Source of the DNA: Rhizobiales bacterium 62-17 | Lineage (GTDB): Bacteria > Pseudomonadota > Alphaproteobacteria > Rhizobiales > Beijerinckiaceae | Length of the DNA: 64,000 bases | Assembly: GCA_001898965.1 (NCBI GenBank) | Contig: MKVW01000004.1 | Location: 413,307 to 477,306 of the forward strand | Direction of reading: 5' to 3' | Shown here: one piece after another, positions 36,628 through 45,803 of the stretch | Numbering within the stretch: the stretch's first letter is position 1 | Layout: the number at the start of each line of letters is the position of its first letter | The notes under the pieces: model-generated | The model's database searches: none | The model's input: the letters and a program-made list of their open reading frames with translations, nothing else | What the model was told of the DNA's origin: nothing | Program-made: the position numbers and the translations under genes

Positions 36628-36660
36628 GGCCAGCGCATCTCGCGCTGGCCTTTCTGTTTA
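36628..36660 (+). terminator. Intrinsic terminator after the YcnI-PCuAC gene
   Basis: Stem GGCCAGCGC/GCGCTGGCC with a five-base loop ATCTC at 36628-36650, followed by TTTCTGTTT. About 35 bases past the stop. Strong stem and a U-rich tail, so a convincing terminator. Confidence 0.7.
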
Positions 36661-36856
36661 TGGCTGTATCGATGGGCGGTCGCTGCGAACGGCCAAATAC
36701 AAAGCCTGGTCCAAAGCTCAGAAAATGGGCGATTTATACTGACAAGCTTACGTTGTCGTTGCGCACAATCCGTCGCGGCCGATCGTGGCTCCGACAATTG
36801 CCCGCCCGCCACAATTCAGCTACATCGAACGGGGCTTTTTCAGTTTGATTGAGGAT

Positions 36857-37009
36857 ATGATGGCCAACAACAACGTCGAAACGACCGGACATCCGGATAT
36901 GGATTACGCGGAACACGAGAAGACCTATGCGCTGTTTCTGACGCTCGCCAAGGTCGGTACGATCTTCTGCATCGCGGTCCTCGTTTTCATGGCCGTCACG
37001 CTGCTCTAA
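36857..37009 (+). CDS. aa3-type cytochrome c oxidase subunit IV
   Basis: 50-residue single-pass protein: a soluble N-terminal part (TGHPDMDYAEHEKTYALFL) and one transmembrane helix at the C-terminus (GTIFCIAVLVFMAVTLL). This is the compact bacterial COX IV (COX4_pro_2) found in alphaproteobacteria, an accessory subunit of heme-copper oxidase. GAGG precedes ATG 36857; a second ATG directly follows. Genomic neighbours are transhydrogenase downstream and copper chaperone upstream; no cox catalytic subunits are in the window. Confidence 0.85.
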   Translation: MMANNNVETTGHPDMDYAEHEKTYALFLTLAKVGTIFCIAVLVFMAVTLL

Positions 37010-37137
37010 GCGTCCTTCTGACGCGGGCAAAGTTTGCAGATGCACGCAGTTTGCCCGCCTCCTTCCTCCACGCCCGCACCCGCCGTTTCAAAATCATGAG
37101 CGCGGCTGCCTGATCGTCACAAACCCTGGAGCGTTGC

Positions 37138-38277
37138 ATGCGCATTGCTGTTCCAATCGAAACCGAAGGCAATGAGACGCGTGTCGCAGCCACGCCGGAA
37201 ACGGTGAAAAAATTCATCGGCCTGGGCGCCACGGTGACGGTGCAGAGTGGAGCGGGCACCAAAGCCGGCATTCCCGACAGCGAATTCGAGACGGCTGGCG
37301 CCAAGATCGCCACGTCCCTCGCTGATACGCTGAGCGGCGCCGAAATCGTGCTCGGCGTGCGTCGTCCGTCGGCCGACGTGCTGGCGCAAATGCCGAAGGG
37401 TGCCGCGGTCATCGCCACCATGGATCCTTACGGCAACGAAGCCGCGCTGAAGAGCATGGCCGATGCCGGTGTCGATGCCTTCGCCATGGAATTCATGCCG
37501 CGCATCACCCGCGCGCAGGTGATGGACGTGCTGTCGTCGCAAGCCAACCTCGCCGGCTATCGCGCCGTCATCGACGGCGCTGGCGAATATGGTCGCGCCC
37601 TGCCGATGATGATGACCGCCGCCGGCACCGTGCCCGCCGCGCGCATTTTCATCATGGGCGTCGGCGTCGCCGGCCTACAGGCGATCGCCACCGCCCGCCG
37701 CCTCGGCGCCATCGTCACCGCCACCGACGTGCGGCCGGCAACGAAGGAGCAGGTGGAATCGCTGGGCGCCAAGTTCTTGGCCGTCGAGGACGAGGAATTC
37801 CAGCAGGCTCAGACCGCTGGCGGCTACGCCAAGGAAATGTCCAAGGAATATCAGGCGAAACAGGCGGCACTCACCGCCACCCACATCGCCAAACAGGACA
37901 TCGTCATCACCACCGCGCTCATTCCGGGCCGCCCGGCACCGAAACTGATCTCAGCCGACATGGTGCGCTCCATGCGTCCAGGCTCGGTGATCGTCGATCT
38001 GGCGGTCGAGCGTGGCGGCAATTGCGAACTGGCCAAGCCCGGCGAGGTTTACGTCACCGACAATGGCGTCAAGATCGTCGGCCACCTCAACGTGCCGGGC
38101 CGCCTCGCTGCCACCGCGTCGAGCCTCTATGCCAAGAACCTCTTCGCTTTCGTCGAAACCATGATCGACAAGGAGAAGAAGACCCTGGCGATCAATTGGG
38201 ACGACGAACTCGTCAAGGCGACCCTGCTGACGCGGGACGGCGCCATCGTCCACCCGAATTTCCAGCCGAAGGCGTGA
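37138..38277 (+). CDS. pntAA: NAD(P) transhydrogenase subunit alpha 1 (soluble domain I)
   Basis: 379 residues, the NAD(H)-binding domain I of proton-translocating transhydrogenase, which makes NADPH from NADH using the proton gradient. Seen: MRIAVPIETEGNETRVAATPETV (N-term), AMEFMPRITRAQ, FIMGVGVAGLQAIATARRLGAIV (Rossmann GxGxxG-like) and VRPATKEQVESLGAKFL. Alphaproteobacteria split PntA into two chains; this is the first. It precedes pntAB by ten bases in a three-gene operon. Confidence 0.95.
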   Translation: MRIAVPIETEGNETRVAATPETVKKFIGLGATVTVQSGAGTKAGIPDSEFETAGAKIATSLADTLSGAEIVLGVRRPSADVLAQMPKGAAVIATMDPYGNEAALKSMADAGVDAFAMEFMPRITRAQVMDVLSSQANLAGYRAVIDGAGEYGRALPMMMTAAGTVPAARIFIMGVGVAGLQAIATARRLGAIVTATDVRPATKEQVESLGAKFLAVEDEEFQQAQTAGGYAKEMSKEYQAKQAALTATHIAKQDIVITTALIPGRPAPKLISADMVRSMRPGSVIVDLAVERGGNCELAKPGEVYVTDNGVKIVGHLNVPGRLAATASSLYAKNLFAFVETMIDKEKKTLAINWDDELVKATLLTRDGAIVHPNFQPKA

Positions 38278-38287
38278 GGACTGACCC

Positions 38288-38707
38288 ATGGCCAACGAAG
38301 CAAGCAAGCAGTTCATCGACGCCGTCACCACCGCCGCGCAGAATTATGCCGACACCCTCGCCGCTGCCGCCGGCAGCGCCGCCCATGCGGCCTCGGGTGG
38401 TGCGGTCGACCCCTTCGTCTTCCGTCTCGCCGTGTTCGTCATGGCCGTCTTCGTCGGCTATTACGTCGTCTGGTCGGTGACGCCGGCGCTGCACACGCCT
38501 TTGATGTCGGTGACCAACGCCATTTCCTCGGTCATTGTCGTGGGCGCCCTGCTCTCGGTCGGCGTCGATGCTTCGACCCCCGGCGACGACGGCCCGCTGT
38601 GGGCGCGCGTCTTCGGTTTTGTTGCGCTGATCCTCGCCTGCGTGAACATCTTCGGCGGCTTCCTCGTCACCGAGCGCATGCTGTCCATGTACAAGAAGAA
38701 GGGGTGA
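38288..38707 (+). CDS. pntAB: NAD(P) transhydrogenase subunit alpha 2 (membrane segment)
   Basis: 139 residues holding the small membrane portion (dII part) of transhydrogenase. Hydrophobic segments: RLAVFVMAVFVGYYVVWSV, SVIVVGALLSV and FGFVALILACVNIFGGFLV. The N-terminal ~45 residues are soluble and Ala-rich. Fits between pntAA and pntB with ten and seven base gaps, so one transcript. Confidence 0.94.
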   Translation: MANEASKQFIDAVTTAAQNYADTLAAAAGSAAHAASGGAVDPFVFRLAVFVMAVFVGYYVVWSVTPALHTPLMSVTNAISSVIVVGALLSVGVDASTPGDDGPLWARVFGFVALILACVNIFGGFLVTERMLSMYKKKG

Positions 38708-38714
38708 GCCGGTT

Positions 38715-40118
38715 ATGAACGCCAATCTCGCCACGCTTCTTTATCTGGTTTCCGGCATCCTCTTCATCCTGTCGCTGCGCGGCTTGTCTTCGCCGGCGAC
38801 GTCGCGCCAGGGCAATCTCTTCGGCATGGTCGGCATGGGCCTCGCGGTCGTGACGACGCTCGCCTACAAGATTCCCTCGGGCCTCTCGGCTTGGGTACTG
38901 GTCATCCTCGGCATCGCCATCGGCGGCGGCATCGGCGCCTGGCGCGCCCGTACCGTGAAGATGACCGACATGCCGCAGTTGGTCGCCTTCTTCCATGCGC
39001 TCGTTGGTCTCGCCGCCGTGCTCGTTGCGGCCGGCGCGCTCTATGCGCCGCAGGCTTTCGGCATCGGTTCGGTCGGCTCCATCCATGGCGCCAGCCTCGT
39101 TGAAATGTCGCTGGGTGCGGCCATCGGAGCGATCACCTTCACCGGCTCGATCATCGCCTTCGCCAAGCTCGACGGCCGCATGTCGGGCAAGCCGATCATG
39201 TTGCCGCAGCGCCATGTGATCAACATCGCGCTCGCCGCCGCGACGATCATCCTGATCGGTATTTTCATGGCGACCGAGAGCCACACCGCCTTCTGGCTGA
39301 TCGTGCTCGCCGCCTTCGCACTCGGCGTGCTGCTGATCATCCCGATCGGCGGCGCCGACATGCCCGTCGTCGTGTCGATGCTGAATTCCTATTCCGGCTG
39401 GGCGGCCGCTGGCATCGGCTTCACGCTCGGCAATCTGGCGCTGATCATCACCGGCGCCTTGGTCGGCTCCTCCGGCGCCATCCTTTCCTACATCATGTGT
39501 AAGGGCATGAACCGCTCGTTCATCTCCGTCATCCTCGGCGGCTTTGGCGGCGAAACCGATGCGGGCGCTGCTGGCGCAGTCGAAACCCGGCCCGTGAAAC
39601 AGGGCTCGGCGGAAGATGCCGCCTACATCATGAAGAATGCCGGCAAGGTCATCATCGTGCCGGGCTACGGCATGGCGGTGGCGCAGGCGCAGCACGCCCT
39701 GCGCGAAATGGCCGACATGCTGAAGAAGGAAGGCGTCGATGTGTCCTACGCCATTCATCCAGTCGCCGGCCGTATGCCGGGCCACATGAACGTGCTCCTG
39801 GCCGAAGCCAACGTGCCCTATGACGAAGTGTTCGAGCTGGAAGACATCAACTCGGAATTCGCCCAGGCCGACGTCGCCTTCGTTATCGGCGCCAACGACG
39901 TCACCAACCCATCGGCCAAGACCGATCCGAAGTCGCCGATCTTCGGCATGCCGATCCTCGACGTCGAAAAGGCCAAGACCGTTCTGTTCATCAAGCGCGG
40001 CATGGGCTCGGGCTATGCCGGCGTCGAGAACGAACTGTTCTTCAAGGACAACACGATGATGCTCTTCGCCGACGCGAAGAAAATGGTCGAGAACATCGTC
40101 AAGGCCCTCGGGCACTAG
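38715..40118 (+). CDS. pntB: NAD(P) transhydrogenase subunit beta
   Basis: 467 residues: about eight membrane helices (dII) followed by NADP(H)-binding dIII. dIII signatures are clear: VIIVPGYGMAVAQAQHALREM, HPVAGRMPGHMNVLLAEANV and VIGANDVTNPSAK. With pntAA and pntAB this completes the proton-pumping enzyme. ATG at 38715 lies eight bases after the pntAB stop. Confidence 0.96.
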   Translation: MNANLATLLYLVSGILFILSLRGLSSPATSRQGNLFGMVGMGLAVVTTLAYKIPSGLSAWVLVILGIAIGGGIGAWRARTVKMTDMPQLVAFFHALVGLAAVLVAAGALYAPQAFGIGSVGSIHGASLVEMSLGAAIGAITFTGSIIAFAKLDGRMSGKPIMLPQRHVINIALAAATIILIGIFMATESHTAFWLIVLAAFALGVLLIIPIGGADMPVVVSMLNSYSGWAAAGIGFTLGNLALIITGALVGSSGAILSYIMCKGMNRSFISVILGGFGGETDAGAAGAVETRPVKQGSAEDAAYIMKNAGKVIIVPGYGMAVAQAQHALREMADMLKKEGVDVSYAIHPVAGRMPGHMNVLLAEANVPYDEVFELEDINSEFAQADVAFVIGANDVTNPSAKTDPKSPIFGMPILDVEKAKTVLFIKRGMGSGYAGVENELFFKDNTMMLFADAKKMVENIVKALGH

Positions 40119-40137
40119 AGCAAAAGCAGGCCAGCCA

Positions 40138-40947
40138 ATGATGCGCGGGCTTCGCTTTCTGTTGTATCTCGCGGCGGTCGCCTATCTCGGGGCGGCCGCC
40201 GTTCTTTATTTCACCCAGCGGCAATTGCTGTATCGGCCCGACGTGACGATCGCCGAAGTGCCCCCGGCTTTGCCCCGCGCCGTCAGTCAGCAGATTCTCA
40301 CCGCCGATCGCGAAACCCTGAACGCCTGGGTCGTCCCGCCGGCGGAAGGCAAGCCAGTCTTGCTCTATCTGCACGGCAATGCCGGCAACCTCTCCGGCCG
40401 CGCCGCGCGGTTTGCGGCGCTGACGGCCAACGGCAACGGCCTGCTCGCCATCGACTGGCGCGGTTATGGCGGCTCGACCGGTGAACCGAGCGAAGACGGA
40501 TTGATGCGCGATGCGGAAGCCGCTTATGCGACAGCGCTGGCGCTCGCCGGTTCACCGCAACGCCTCATCATCATCGGCGAATCCCTTGGCACCGGCCCCG
40601 CCATCATGCTCGCCACACGACAGGCCGCCGCGGGGTTGATTCTCGATGCGCCCTATTCGTCGATCCGCGACGTGGCTTCAGATCGCTACTGGATGTTTCC
40701 GGTGTCGCTGCTGCTCGTCGATCCGTTCCGCTCGGATCTGCTGATCGGCAAGATCAAAGTCCCCTTGCTCATCATGCACGGCGATCAGGACCGCGTCGTG
40801 CCGATCCGCTTTGGCGAAAAACTCTTTGCCTTGGCGCCGGAACCGAAGGAATTCATGCGCGTGCCGGGGCGCGGCCATCTCGTTCTGGCAATCCCCGACG
40901 TCATGGCGCGCGCTCAGGCGTGGATCGACCAAGTCGTAAACCGATAA
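40138..40947 (+). CDS. Alpha/beta hydrolase (BEM46-like)
   Basis: 269 residues with an N-terminal hydrophobic anchor (LRFLLYLAAVAYLGAAAVLYF), then a serine-hydrolase fold: LYLHGNAGN oxyanion motif, nucleophile in IIGESLGTGPA, Asp in MHGDQDRVVP, and His in GRGHLVLAIP. This matches the BEM46/YfhR-like group of membrane-attached hydrolases. It starts 19 bases after pntB and reads the same way; no metabolic link is evident. Substrate unknown. Confidence 0.85.
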   Translation: MMRGLRFLLYLAAVAYLGAAAVLYFTQRQLLYRPDVTIAEVPPALPRAVSQQILTADRETLNAWVVPPAEGKPVLLYLHGNAGNLSGRAARFAALTANGNGLLAIDWRGYGGSTGEPSEDGLMRDAEAAYATALALAGSPQRLIIIGESLGTGPAIMLATRQAAAGLILDAPYSSIRDVASDRYWMFPVSLLLVDPFRSDLLIGKIKVPLLIMHGDQDRVVPIRFGEKLFALAPEPKEFMRVPGRGHLVLAIPDVMARAQAWIDQVVNR

Positions 40948-41026
40948 ATCTCGCTGCGGCACAACGCATTGTAGGGTTCTTGCGCCAATGCTAGCCTATG
41001 CTCTCGACGGCAGAGGGAGAGGCCTC

Positions 41027-41293
41027 ATGCGATCGGTTCTCACATTGACATGCATAGTAGCTCTGCTGGCTCTTGCTTCGCCGGCCGATGCACTCACGGC
41101 GCGCGAAGCAGGCCAACGCGTCGCCATGCGTCGCGGCCATGTCGGCGAGAATGCCCAGTGCTATGCGGATGTCTTTGCCATCTATGCAGCGCAAAATTCA
41201 CGCGGCCGTTGGATCATTCCACCCAGCCGTGGCGGCCAGACGATGCGATCCTATCGCATCGAACTTTATCGGAAGTGCAGTATCGGCGCTTAG
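41027..41293 (+). CDS. Small secreted protein of unknown function
   Basis: 88 residues from ATG 41027 (AGAGGGAGAG upstream); an in-frame ATG at 40988 would extend it before the signal, so the later start is preferred. The signal peptide is RSVLTLTCIVALLALASPADA. The mature part has two Cys (about residues 45 and 84; Y-x-D-V and K-C-S-I), probably a disulfide, in a compact domain. I do not recognise a family. Convergent with the TPR lipoprotein, three bases apart. Confidence 0.65.
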   Translation: MRSVLTLTCIVALLALASPADALTAREAGQRVAMRRGHVGENAQCYADVFAIYAAQNSRGRWIIPPSRGGQTMRSYRIELYRKCSIGA

Positions 41294-41296
41294 CTA

Positions 41297-42175
41297 TCAG
41301 CCGCGACCGACGCGCGACTGACCTTCCCGGGCGAACTGATTGTTCGGATTGACCGCGAGCGCACGGGCATAGCTTTCCTGCGCCTTGGTGCGATCGCCCT
41401 TACGCTCGTAGGCCAGACCAAGGCCAGCCCACGCATCGGCGTTGCTGTTGTTGATGTTCAGCGCCGCGTTGAAATCCTCGATCGCCGCATCGTATTTGCC
41501 GACGACGGTCAGGCTCTGGCCGCGCGCCTGATACGGCGGCGCATTGAACGGGTCGCGATCGATCGCATTGTCGAAATCGGTGATGGCACGGGCATGATCG
41601 CCATTGCGCTGATAGATCAGGCCGCGCGCGTGGAAAGCCTGCGCCTGTTCCGGATTGAGGCGAATGGCCTGATTGAGATCGCTCATCGCCTGATCGAGCT
41701 GATTCTGCGAACGCAACAGATTGGCGCGGGCGAGATAGGCCGGCGCGTGGCGCGGATTGGCTTCGATGGCGCGGGTGAAATCCTGCTGCGCCTGGTCGTT
41801 GCGGCCGATGCGCTGATAGGCCAGACCGCGATTGGTATAGGCTGGCGCATTCTGCGGATCGACTTTGATCGCGCTGCTGAAGTCGTTGATCGCTTCCTGG
41901 TAGCGGCCGCACTTGGCATAGGCCGCGCCGCGCGTGTTGTAGGCCTGCGAATCGTTGGGATTGCGCTGCACCACGTCGGTCAGCGAAGCGACATTGGTCT
42001 GGATCGCGGCGCAGTCTTCGCTGATCTCGGTCGAAGGCGACACGCCGCCGCGCGAACCAAACCCGCCAACGCTTTCGCATCCGGCAAGGGCCAACGACAG
42101 AACCGAGGCGATCATGACAAAGCCCACCCCGGGCAGGCGGTCCAGCGAAACGGCGCGAAGATTCATATTTGGCAC
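41297..42175 (-). CDS. TPR-repeat lipoprotein
   Basis: 292 residues. Signal with lipobox LAGC near residue 30, then about six tetratricopeptide repeats, with recognisable blocks such as AYTNRGLAYQRIGRNDQAQQDF and AFHARGLIYQRNGDHARA. TPR lipoproteins act as protein-protein scaffolds in the periplasm or outer membrane, for example in envelope or pilus assembly. Start ATG 42175; ATG 42166 also possible. The role is inferred only from fold. Confidence 0.88.
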   Translation of the reverse strand: MPNMNLRAVSLDRLPGVGFVMIASVLSLALAGCESVGGFGSRGGVSPSTEISEDCAAIQTNVASLTDVVQRNPNDSQAYNTRGAAYAKCGRYQEAINDFSSAIKVDPQNAPAYTNRGLAYQRIGRNDQAQQDFTRAIEANPRHAPAYLARANLLRSQNQLDQAMSDLNQAIRLNPEQAQAFHARGLIYQRNGDHARAITDFDNAIDRDPFNAPPYQARGQSLTVVGKYDAAIEDFNAALNINNSNADAWAGLGLAYERKGDRTKAQESYARALAVNPNNQFAREGQSRVGRG

Positions 42176-42280
42176 TCACGTCTTTGCCGGCCGCATTCTT
42201 TCAGCGGCGTGGCGCACTCAAACCTGGGCACACCAGCAAGATAGCGACGGAGCCCGGCAAAATTAACCTTTAAATGCGGC

Positions 42281-42309
42281 GGCGCCCGAAGGGATTTCCC
42301 GCGGGCGCC
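42281..42309 (-). terminator. Hairpin downstream of rpsU
   Basis: Stem GGCGCCCG/CGGGCGCC with a 13-base loop, 43 bases past the rpsU stop on the minus strand; the minus-strand continuation (GCCGCATTTAAAGG) is not a clear T tract. Moderate candidate. Confidence 0.35.
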
Positions 42310-42351
42310 AGCTACAAAAACGCGAAAATTCTTAACGCGCCGCTAACCGTA

Positions 42352-42591
42352 TCAGCGCATGCCCATCGCGGGCTTCGGCTTCATCGGAATGAGGCCTTCA
42401 CGCTGCATTTTCTTGCGGGCAAGCTTACGGGCGCGACGAACGGCCTCAGCCTTTTCGCGAGCGCGCTTTTCCGACGGCTTTTCATAGTGGCCGCGGAGCT
42501 TCATCTCACGGAAAATACCCTCGCGCTGCATCTTCTTCTTGAGCGCCTTGAGGGCCTGGTCAACATTGTTGTCGCGAACGAGAACTTGCAC
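42352..42591 (-). CDS. rpsU: 30S ribosomal protein S21
   Basis: 79 residues; bS21 of the small subunit, which helps mRNA binding. The sequence [20 protein letters not shown], the Arg-rich centre [24 protein letters not shown] and the C-terminal KMQREGL are characteristic, including the alphaproteobacterial extended tail ([12 protein letters not shown]). ATG at 42591. Separated from purK by about 200 bases containing a likely terminator. Confidence 0.95.
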   Translation of the reverse strand: MQVLVRDNNVDQALKALKKKMQREGIFREMKLRGHYEKPSEKRAREKAEAVRRARKLARKKMQREGLIPMKPKPAMGMR

Positions 42592-42645
42592 GCGTCGATC
42601 CTGTTCTATGGGACGGCAGACTGTGCTTCCGCCCCGGAAAATGGG

Positions 42646-42677
42646 AAAAAATCTCTATCGGCGCGACGAACGCGCCG
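42646..42677 (-). terminator. Possible terminator of the purEK transcript
   Basis: Minus-strand reading: stem CGGCGCG-TTCGT-CGCGCCG (42659-42677) followed after seven bases by TTTTTT. About 115 bases past the purK stop and upstream of rpsU. Confidence 0.45.
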
Positions 42678-42792
42678 TACCGTGGGGCGCGAAGTAGCAG
42701 AATCGACCTGTCCTGTCCAGCGCGTCCGGGCTGAACCTCTGCAAAATCGCAGATTTTTCAGCCTCCCGAACTTGAGCGCAGCCTTTCAGAGC

Positions 42793-43908
42793 CTATTCGG
42801 CGGATTCCTCCGGCAAAACCCGGGTCACATGGCCCATTTTGCGGCCGTTACGCGCTTCATGTTTGCCATAGATATGCAGGCCAGCCGCCCCGTCGCCGAG
42901 AATATCGCGCCACAGGTGGATATCCTCGCCAATCAGATTGCGCATTTCGATGCGCCCGTGCCGGCGCGGCGAGCCCAGCGGCCAACCGCAAATCGCCCGG
43001 ATATGCTGCGCGAATTGTGACGTCACCGCACCGTCGATCGTCCAATGGCCGGAATTGTGCACGCGCGGCGCGATTTCATTGACGATCAGGCTTTCCGTGC
43101 CTGAACGCTTGTCTTCGACCACGAACATTTCAACCGCGATCACCCCGACATAGCCCAGCGCATCGACAATGCGCCGGGTGATTTCGGTCGCCTGATGGGC
43201 GGTGGTGGCGGCGATCTGCGCCGGCACCAGGGTGCGCGACAGAATGTGATGCTCATGCTCGTTCTCGCAAACGTCCCAGGCCGCGAACGAACCGTCGCGG
43301 CCGCGCGCGGCGATCACCGAGACTTCGCGCACAAACGGCACCGTGCCCTCAAGAATGCAGGCCTGGCCGCCCAAGCCACGAAACACGCTGGCGAGATCCG
43401 CGCCCTCGCGCACCACCGCCTGCCCCTTGCCGTCGTAGCCGAAGCGACGGGTTTTCAGGATGGAAGGACGACCGATTTGCGCCACGGCGCGCGCCAGGCT
43501 GCCGGCATCGTCCACCGCCTTGTAGGGCGCCGTCGCAATACCGATGCCGTTGAGGAAATCCTTCTCCACCAGCCGATCCTGCGTGGTGGCGAGCGCCAGA
43601 GCGTCGGGCAGAACCGGCAAGCGCGCCGACAGAAAAGCGGCGGTGGCCGCCGGCACGTTCTCGAACTCGTAGGTCACCACCGCGACCGCGTCGGCGAAGG
43701 CGGCCAAGGCCTGTTCGTCCTCATAGGGGGCGATGGTCACGAAGGTTGAGACGTCGCAGGCCGGACCGCGATCCGGCGCGAAAATATGGGTTTTCAGCCC
43801 GAGATTGGCGGCGGCCAGCGCCAGCATGCGTCCAAGCTGGCCCGATCCCAGAATTCCAACGGTAGCGCCCGGTGCGACGGGCGGAAGCGGCGTGTGTGAA
43901 ATGGCCAT
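42793..43908 (-). CDS. purK: N5-carboxyaminoimidazole ribonucleotide synthase
   Basis: 371 residues of the ATP-grasp family. PurK makes N5-CAIR from AIR, ATP and bicarbonate in purine biosynthesis. Clear segments: TVGILGSGQLGRMLALAAANLGLK (N-terminal Rossmann-like), SILKTRRFGYDGKGQAVV (ATP-grasp) and AVEMFVVEDK, ending in the usual C-terminal domain with EIAPRVHNSGHWTIDGAVTSQF. Four bases downstream of purE, so they form an operon (purE first). Confidence 0.95.
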   Translation of the reverse strand: MAISHTPLPPVAPGATVGILGSGQLGRMLALAAANLGLKTHIFAPDRGPACDVSTFVTIAPYEDEQALAAFADAVAVVTYEFENVPAATAAFLSARLPVLPDALALATTQDRLVEKDFLNGIGIATAPYKAVDDAGSLARAVAQIGRPSILKTRRFGYDGKGQAVVREGADLASVFRGLGGQACILEGTVPFVREVSVIAARGRDGSFAAWDVCENEHEHHILSRTLVPAQIAATTAHQATEITRRIVDALGYVGVIAVEMFVVEDKRSGTESLIVNEIAPRVHNSGHWTIDGAVTSQFAQHIRAICGWPLGSPRRHGRIEMRNLIGEDIHLWRDILGDGAAGLHIYGKHEARNGRKMGHVTRVLPEESAE

Positions 43909-43912
43909 TCAA

Positions 43913-44407
43913 TCAGTTTCCGCTCGGCTGTTCAGCCACGCTGCTGCTCTGGGCCGTGCGCCAAGCATCGAGGCGGCCAGCGAGGGCTTTGTCCTGCAGG
44001 CCGAGAACGGCAGCGGCCAGCAGCGCCGCATTGACGGCACCAGCCCGGCCGATCGCCAGGGTTCCGACCGGTATACCAGCCGGCATTTGCACGATCGACA
44101 GGAGAGAATCCATGCCTGACAGGGCCTTGGATTCCACCGGCACGCCGAAAACCGGCAGCGGCGTCATCGAGGCGGTCATACCAGGCAGATGCGCCGCGCC
44201 GCCCGCTCCCGCGATAATCACCTGAAATCCGGCCTCGCGCGCGCCTTTGGCGAAGGCCACCAGCCGATCGGGAGTGCGATGCGCCGAAACGATACGGGCC
44301 TCGAAGCCAATACCCAGCGCCTCCAGCGTCTCGGCGGCGTGACGCATGGTTTCCCAGTCGGACTGGCTTCCCATAATGATGGCGACCGGAGCGGAGGTCT
44401 GGCTCAC
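43913..44407 (-). CDS. purE: N5-carboxyaminoimidazole ribonucleotide mutase
   Basis: 164 residues, the usual PurE length. It converts N5-CAIR to CAIR, working with PurK. Motifs: [29 protein letters not shown] and [12 protein letters not shown], followed by [24 protein letters not shown]. The open frame continues further upstream, but the GTG at 44407 has AAGGGG eight bases before it and yields the correct N-terminus, so I use it. Confidence 0.95.
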   Translation of the reverse strand: MSQTSAPVAIIMGSQSDWETMRHAAETLEALGIGFEARIVSAHRTPDRLVAFAKGAREAGFQVIIAGAGGAAHLPGMTASMTPLPVFGVPVESKALSGMDSLLSIVQMPAGIPVGTLAIGRAGAVNAALLAAAVLGLQDKALAGRLDAWRTAQSSSVAEQPSGN

Positions 44408-44504
44408 TGGATATCCCCTTATCGGGCAAGGCTGGCGAATATAGACAAAGCTGGCCGAGATAGACGAAGCGGCGCGGCCTCGCAAGCCACGCCGGGCGAA
44501 GGCG

Positions 44505-44723
44505 TCAGGCGATGATATCAGGCGTCAACTGATCCTCGACCACCTGAATGCGATCGCGCAGGAGCAATTTGCGCTTCTTCAAGCGCTGCACCTGCAATTG
44601 ATCGACCGTCCCGACAGCCTGTAACGCGGCAATGGCCGCATCAAGATCGCGATGTTCTTCCCGCAGCCGCTCAAGCTCTGCCGTAAAAGCAGCTTTGTCT
44701 TCTTCACTCAGTCTGATCGGCAT
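44505..44723 (-). CDS. YdcH/DUF465 family protein
   Basis: 72 residues, almost all helical: [20 protein letters not shown] then [19 protein letters not shown], the DUF465 (YdcH) signature. Small cytoplasmic coiled-coil protein of unknown function. A second family member is divergent at 44950-45135, about 225 bases away. Start ATG 44723. Confidence 0.85.
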   Translation of the reverse strand: MPIRLSEEDKAAFTAELERLREEHRDLDAAIAALQAVGTVDQLQVQRLKKRKLLLRDRIQVVEDQLTPDIIA

Positions 44724-44949
44724 TTCTTCTCAACACCCGCGGGACCACGAATCGTCGACATTGCACGTTTTAGCCGACCAACAGTTCAATGATATTGACC
44801 TATACAAGGCTTGCAATGCGCGCATTCGTTTCCTGGCGGGTTTCGCCGCGCCTTTCACCAAATGTGAAGGATAGACGACGGAAATCCGCTTGAGGCTTCC
44901 CCATTTTGTGGCACACTTTTATATCCGCAACACCGAAAGGAGATGCAGG

Positions 44950-45135
44950 ATGACAGTGGCAAGTCACATCGCTGAATTGGAACGCCGCCACTCGGCGCTC
45001 GAAAGACAGATCGAGACCTCCCGCCTAAGCCCAGCCTCCGACCCCCTAAAAACCGCGGAACTGAAACGCAAAAAACTAAAGCTCCGGGACGAAATCGAAA
45101 AACTCCGCGCCCAAGGCCGCATCGCCGTTCACTAA
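44950..45135 (+). CDS. YdcH/DUF465 family protein, second copy
   Basis: 61 residues from ATG 44950; AAAGGAGA lies about seven bases upstream. Helix pair ASHIAELERRHSALERQIET and LKRKKLKLRDEIEKLRAQ, again DUF465. Paralogue of the protein at 44505-44723 with the same hairpin-of-helices plan, but only moderate identity. The intergenic region between them is the likely promoter for both. Confidence 0.83.
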   Translation: MTVASHIAELERRHSALERQIETSRLSPASDPLKTAELKRKKLKLRDEIEKLRAQGRIAVH

Positions 45136-45316
45136 CCCCCTCCGACAGCACATTCACCTGCCATCAGATGAGCGGACCGGCCAACCAATGGGGTTGACCG
45201 GGCGGGTGAATGTTGACGTCGAAAGGACGGCCAAACGGCTCAAAGCCGAGCGCCCACGCGCTCGGCTGATCCCGACAGACGCGCCGGCTAAACGGATTCG
45301 GCCTCGAGGGTGGGTT

Positions 45317-45595
45317 TTAGTGCTGATGTTCCTGGGTGAGCGTCGGCAGGGCCAGCTTGCTAAGCAGGTAATCGACCTTGCCGGCCGGCAAGTGACGCAC
45401 GAGCAGAGCCAGGCCCGCCGCCATCTCGACCTGGGCATTGGCCATTTCGCCGATCATCCGCGCCTGATCACGGTGGTCCCCGCTGGCCGCCTCGGTGACG
45501 CTTTTCAGAGCGGCCACCGCATGCGCCATTTCTTGCGCGGCGCGATCCAAGTGATCGCTGGCCAAGTCGATGGCCTTGGAGCAGCTCTGCAGCAT
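45317..45595 (-). CDS. Small hypothetical helical protein
   Basis: 92 residues, predicted helical, no signal or membrane segment. Composition Ala/Leu-rich with AAQEMAHAVAALKSVTEAASGD and MIGEMANAQVEMAAGLALLV; ends EHQH. GGGAG lies about eight bases upstream of ATG 45595, which supports translation. I do not recognise the family. The sequence downstream (45136-45316) holds nothing clear. Confidence 0.55.
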   Translation of the reverse strand: MLQSCSKAIDLASDHLDRAAQEMAHAVAALKSVTEAASGDHRDQARMIGEMANAQVEMAAGLALLVRHLPAGKVDYLLSKLALPTLTQEHQH

Positions 45596-45803
45596 AAGTC
45601 GTCTCCCGACGCGGATCGTCCGCGCTAACTGGAGAAAGTGTGCTATAATATCAGGAGTTTACCTAAGCCCATGACGTTATTCACCTGCTAGTGGCGGCGA
45701 AACGGTGGCGCACGTTACATGGCGCTAAATTAAAAGGCTCATTTTGCTTTGGTTTACCCCATGGTACGCTATACGATGAACTAACGTGCTACATTAGATT
45801 AGA

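Noticed and set aside
44408-44504. Purine riboswitch or other leader RNA before purE
   Set aside because: The region is short, and no conserved aptamer pattern was visible; alphaproteobacterial purEK are not usually riboswitch-controlled.
45710-45789. GCACGTT and AACGTGC inverted words before the TPR regulator
   Set aside because: Arms are only seven bases and about 66 apart, compatible with chance.
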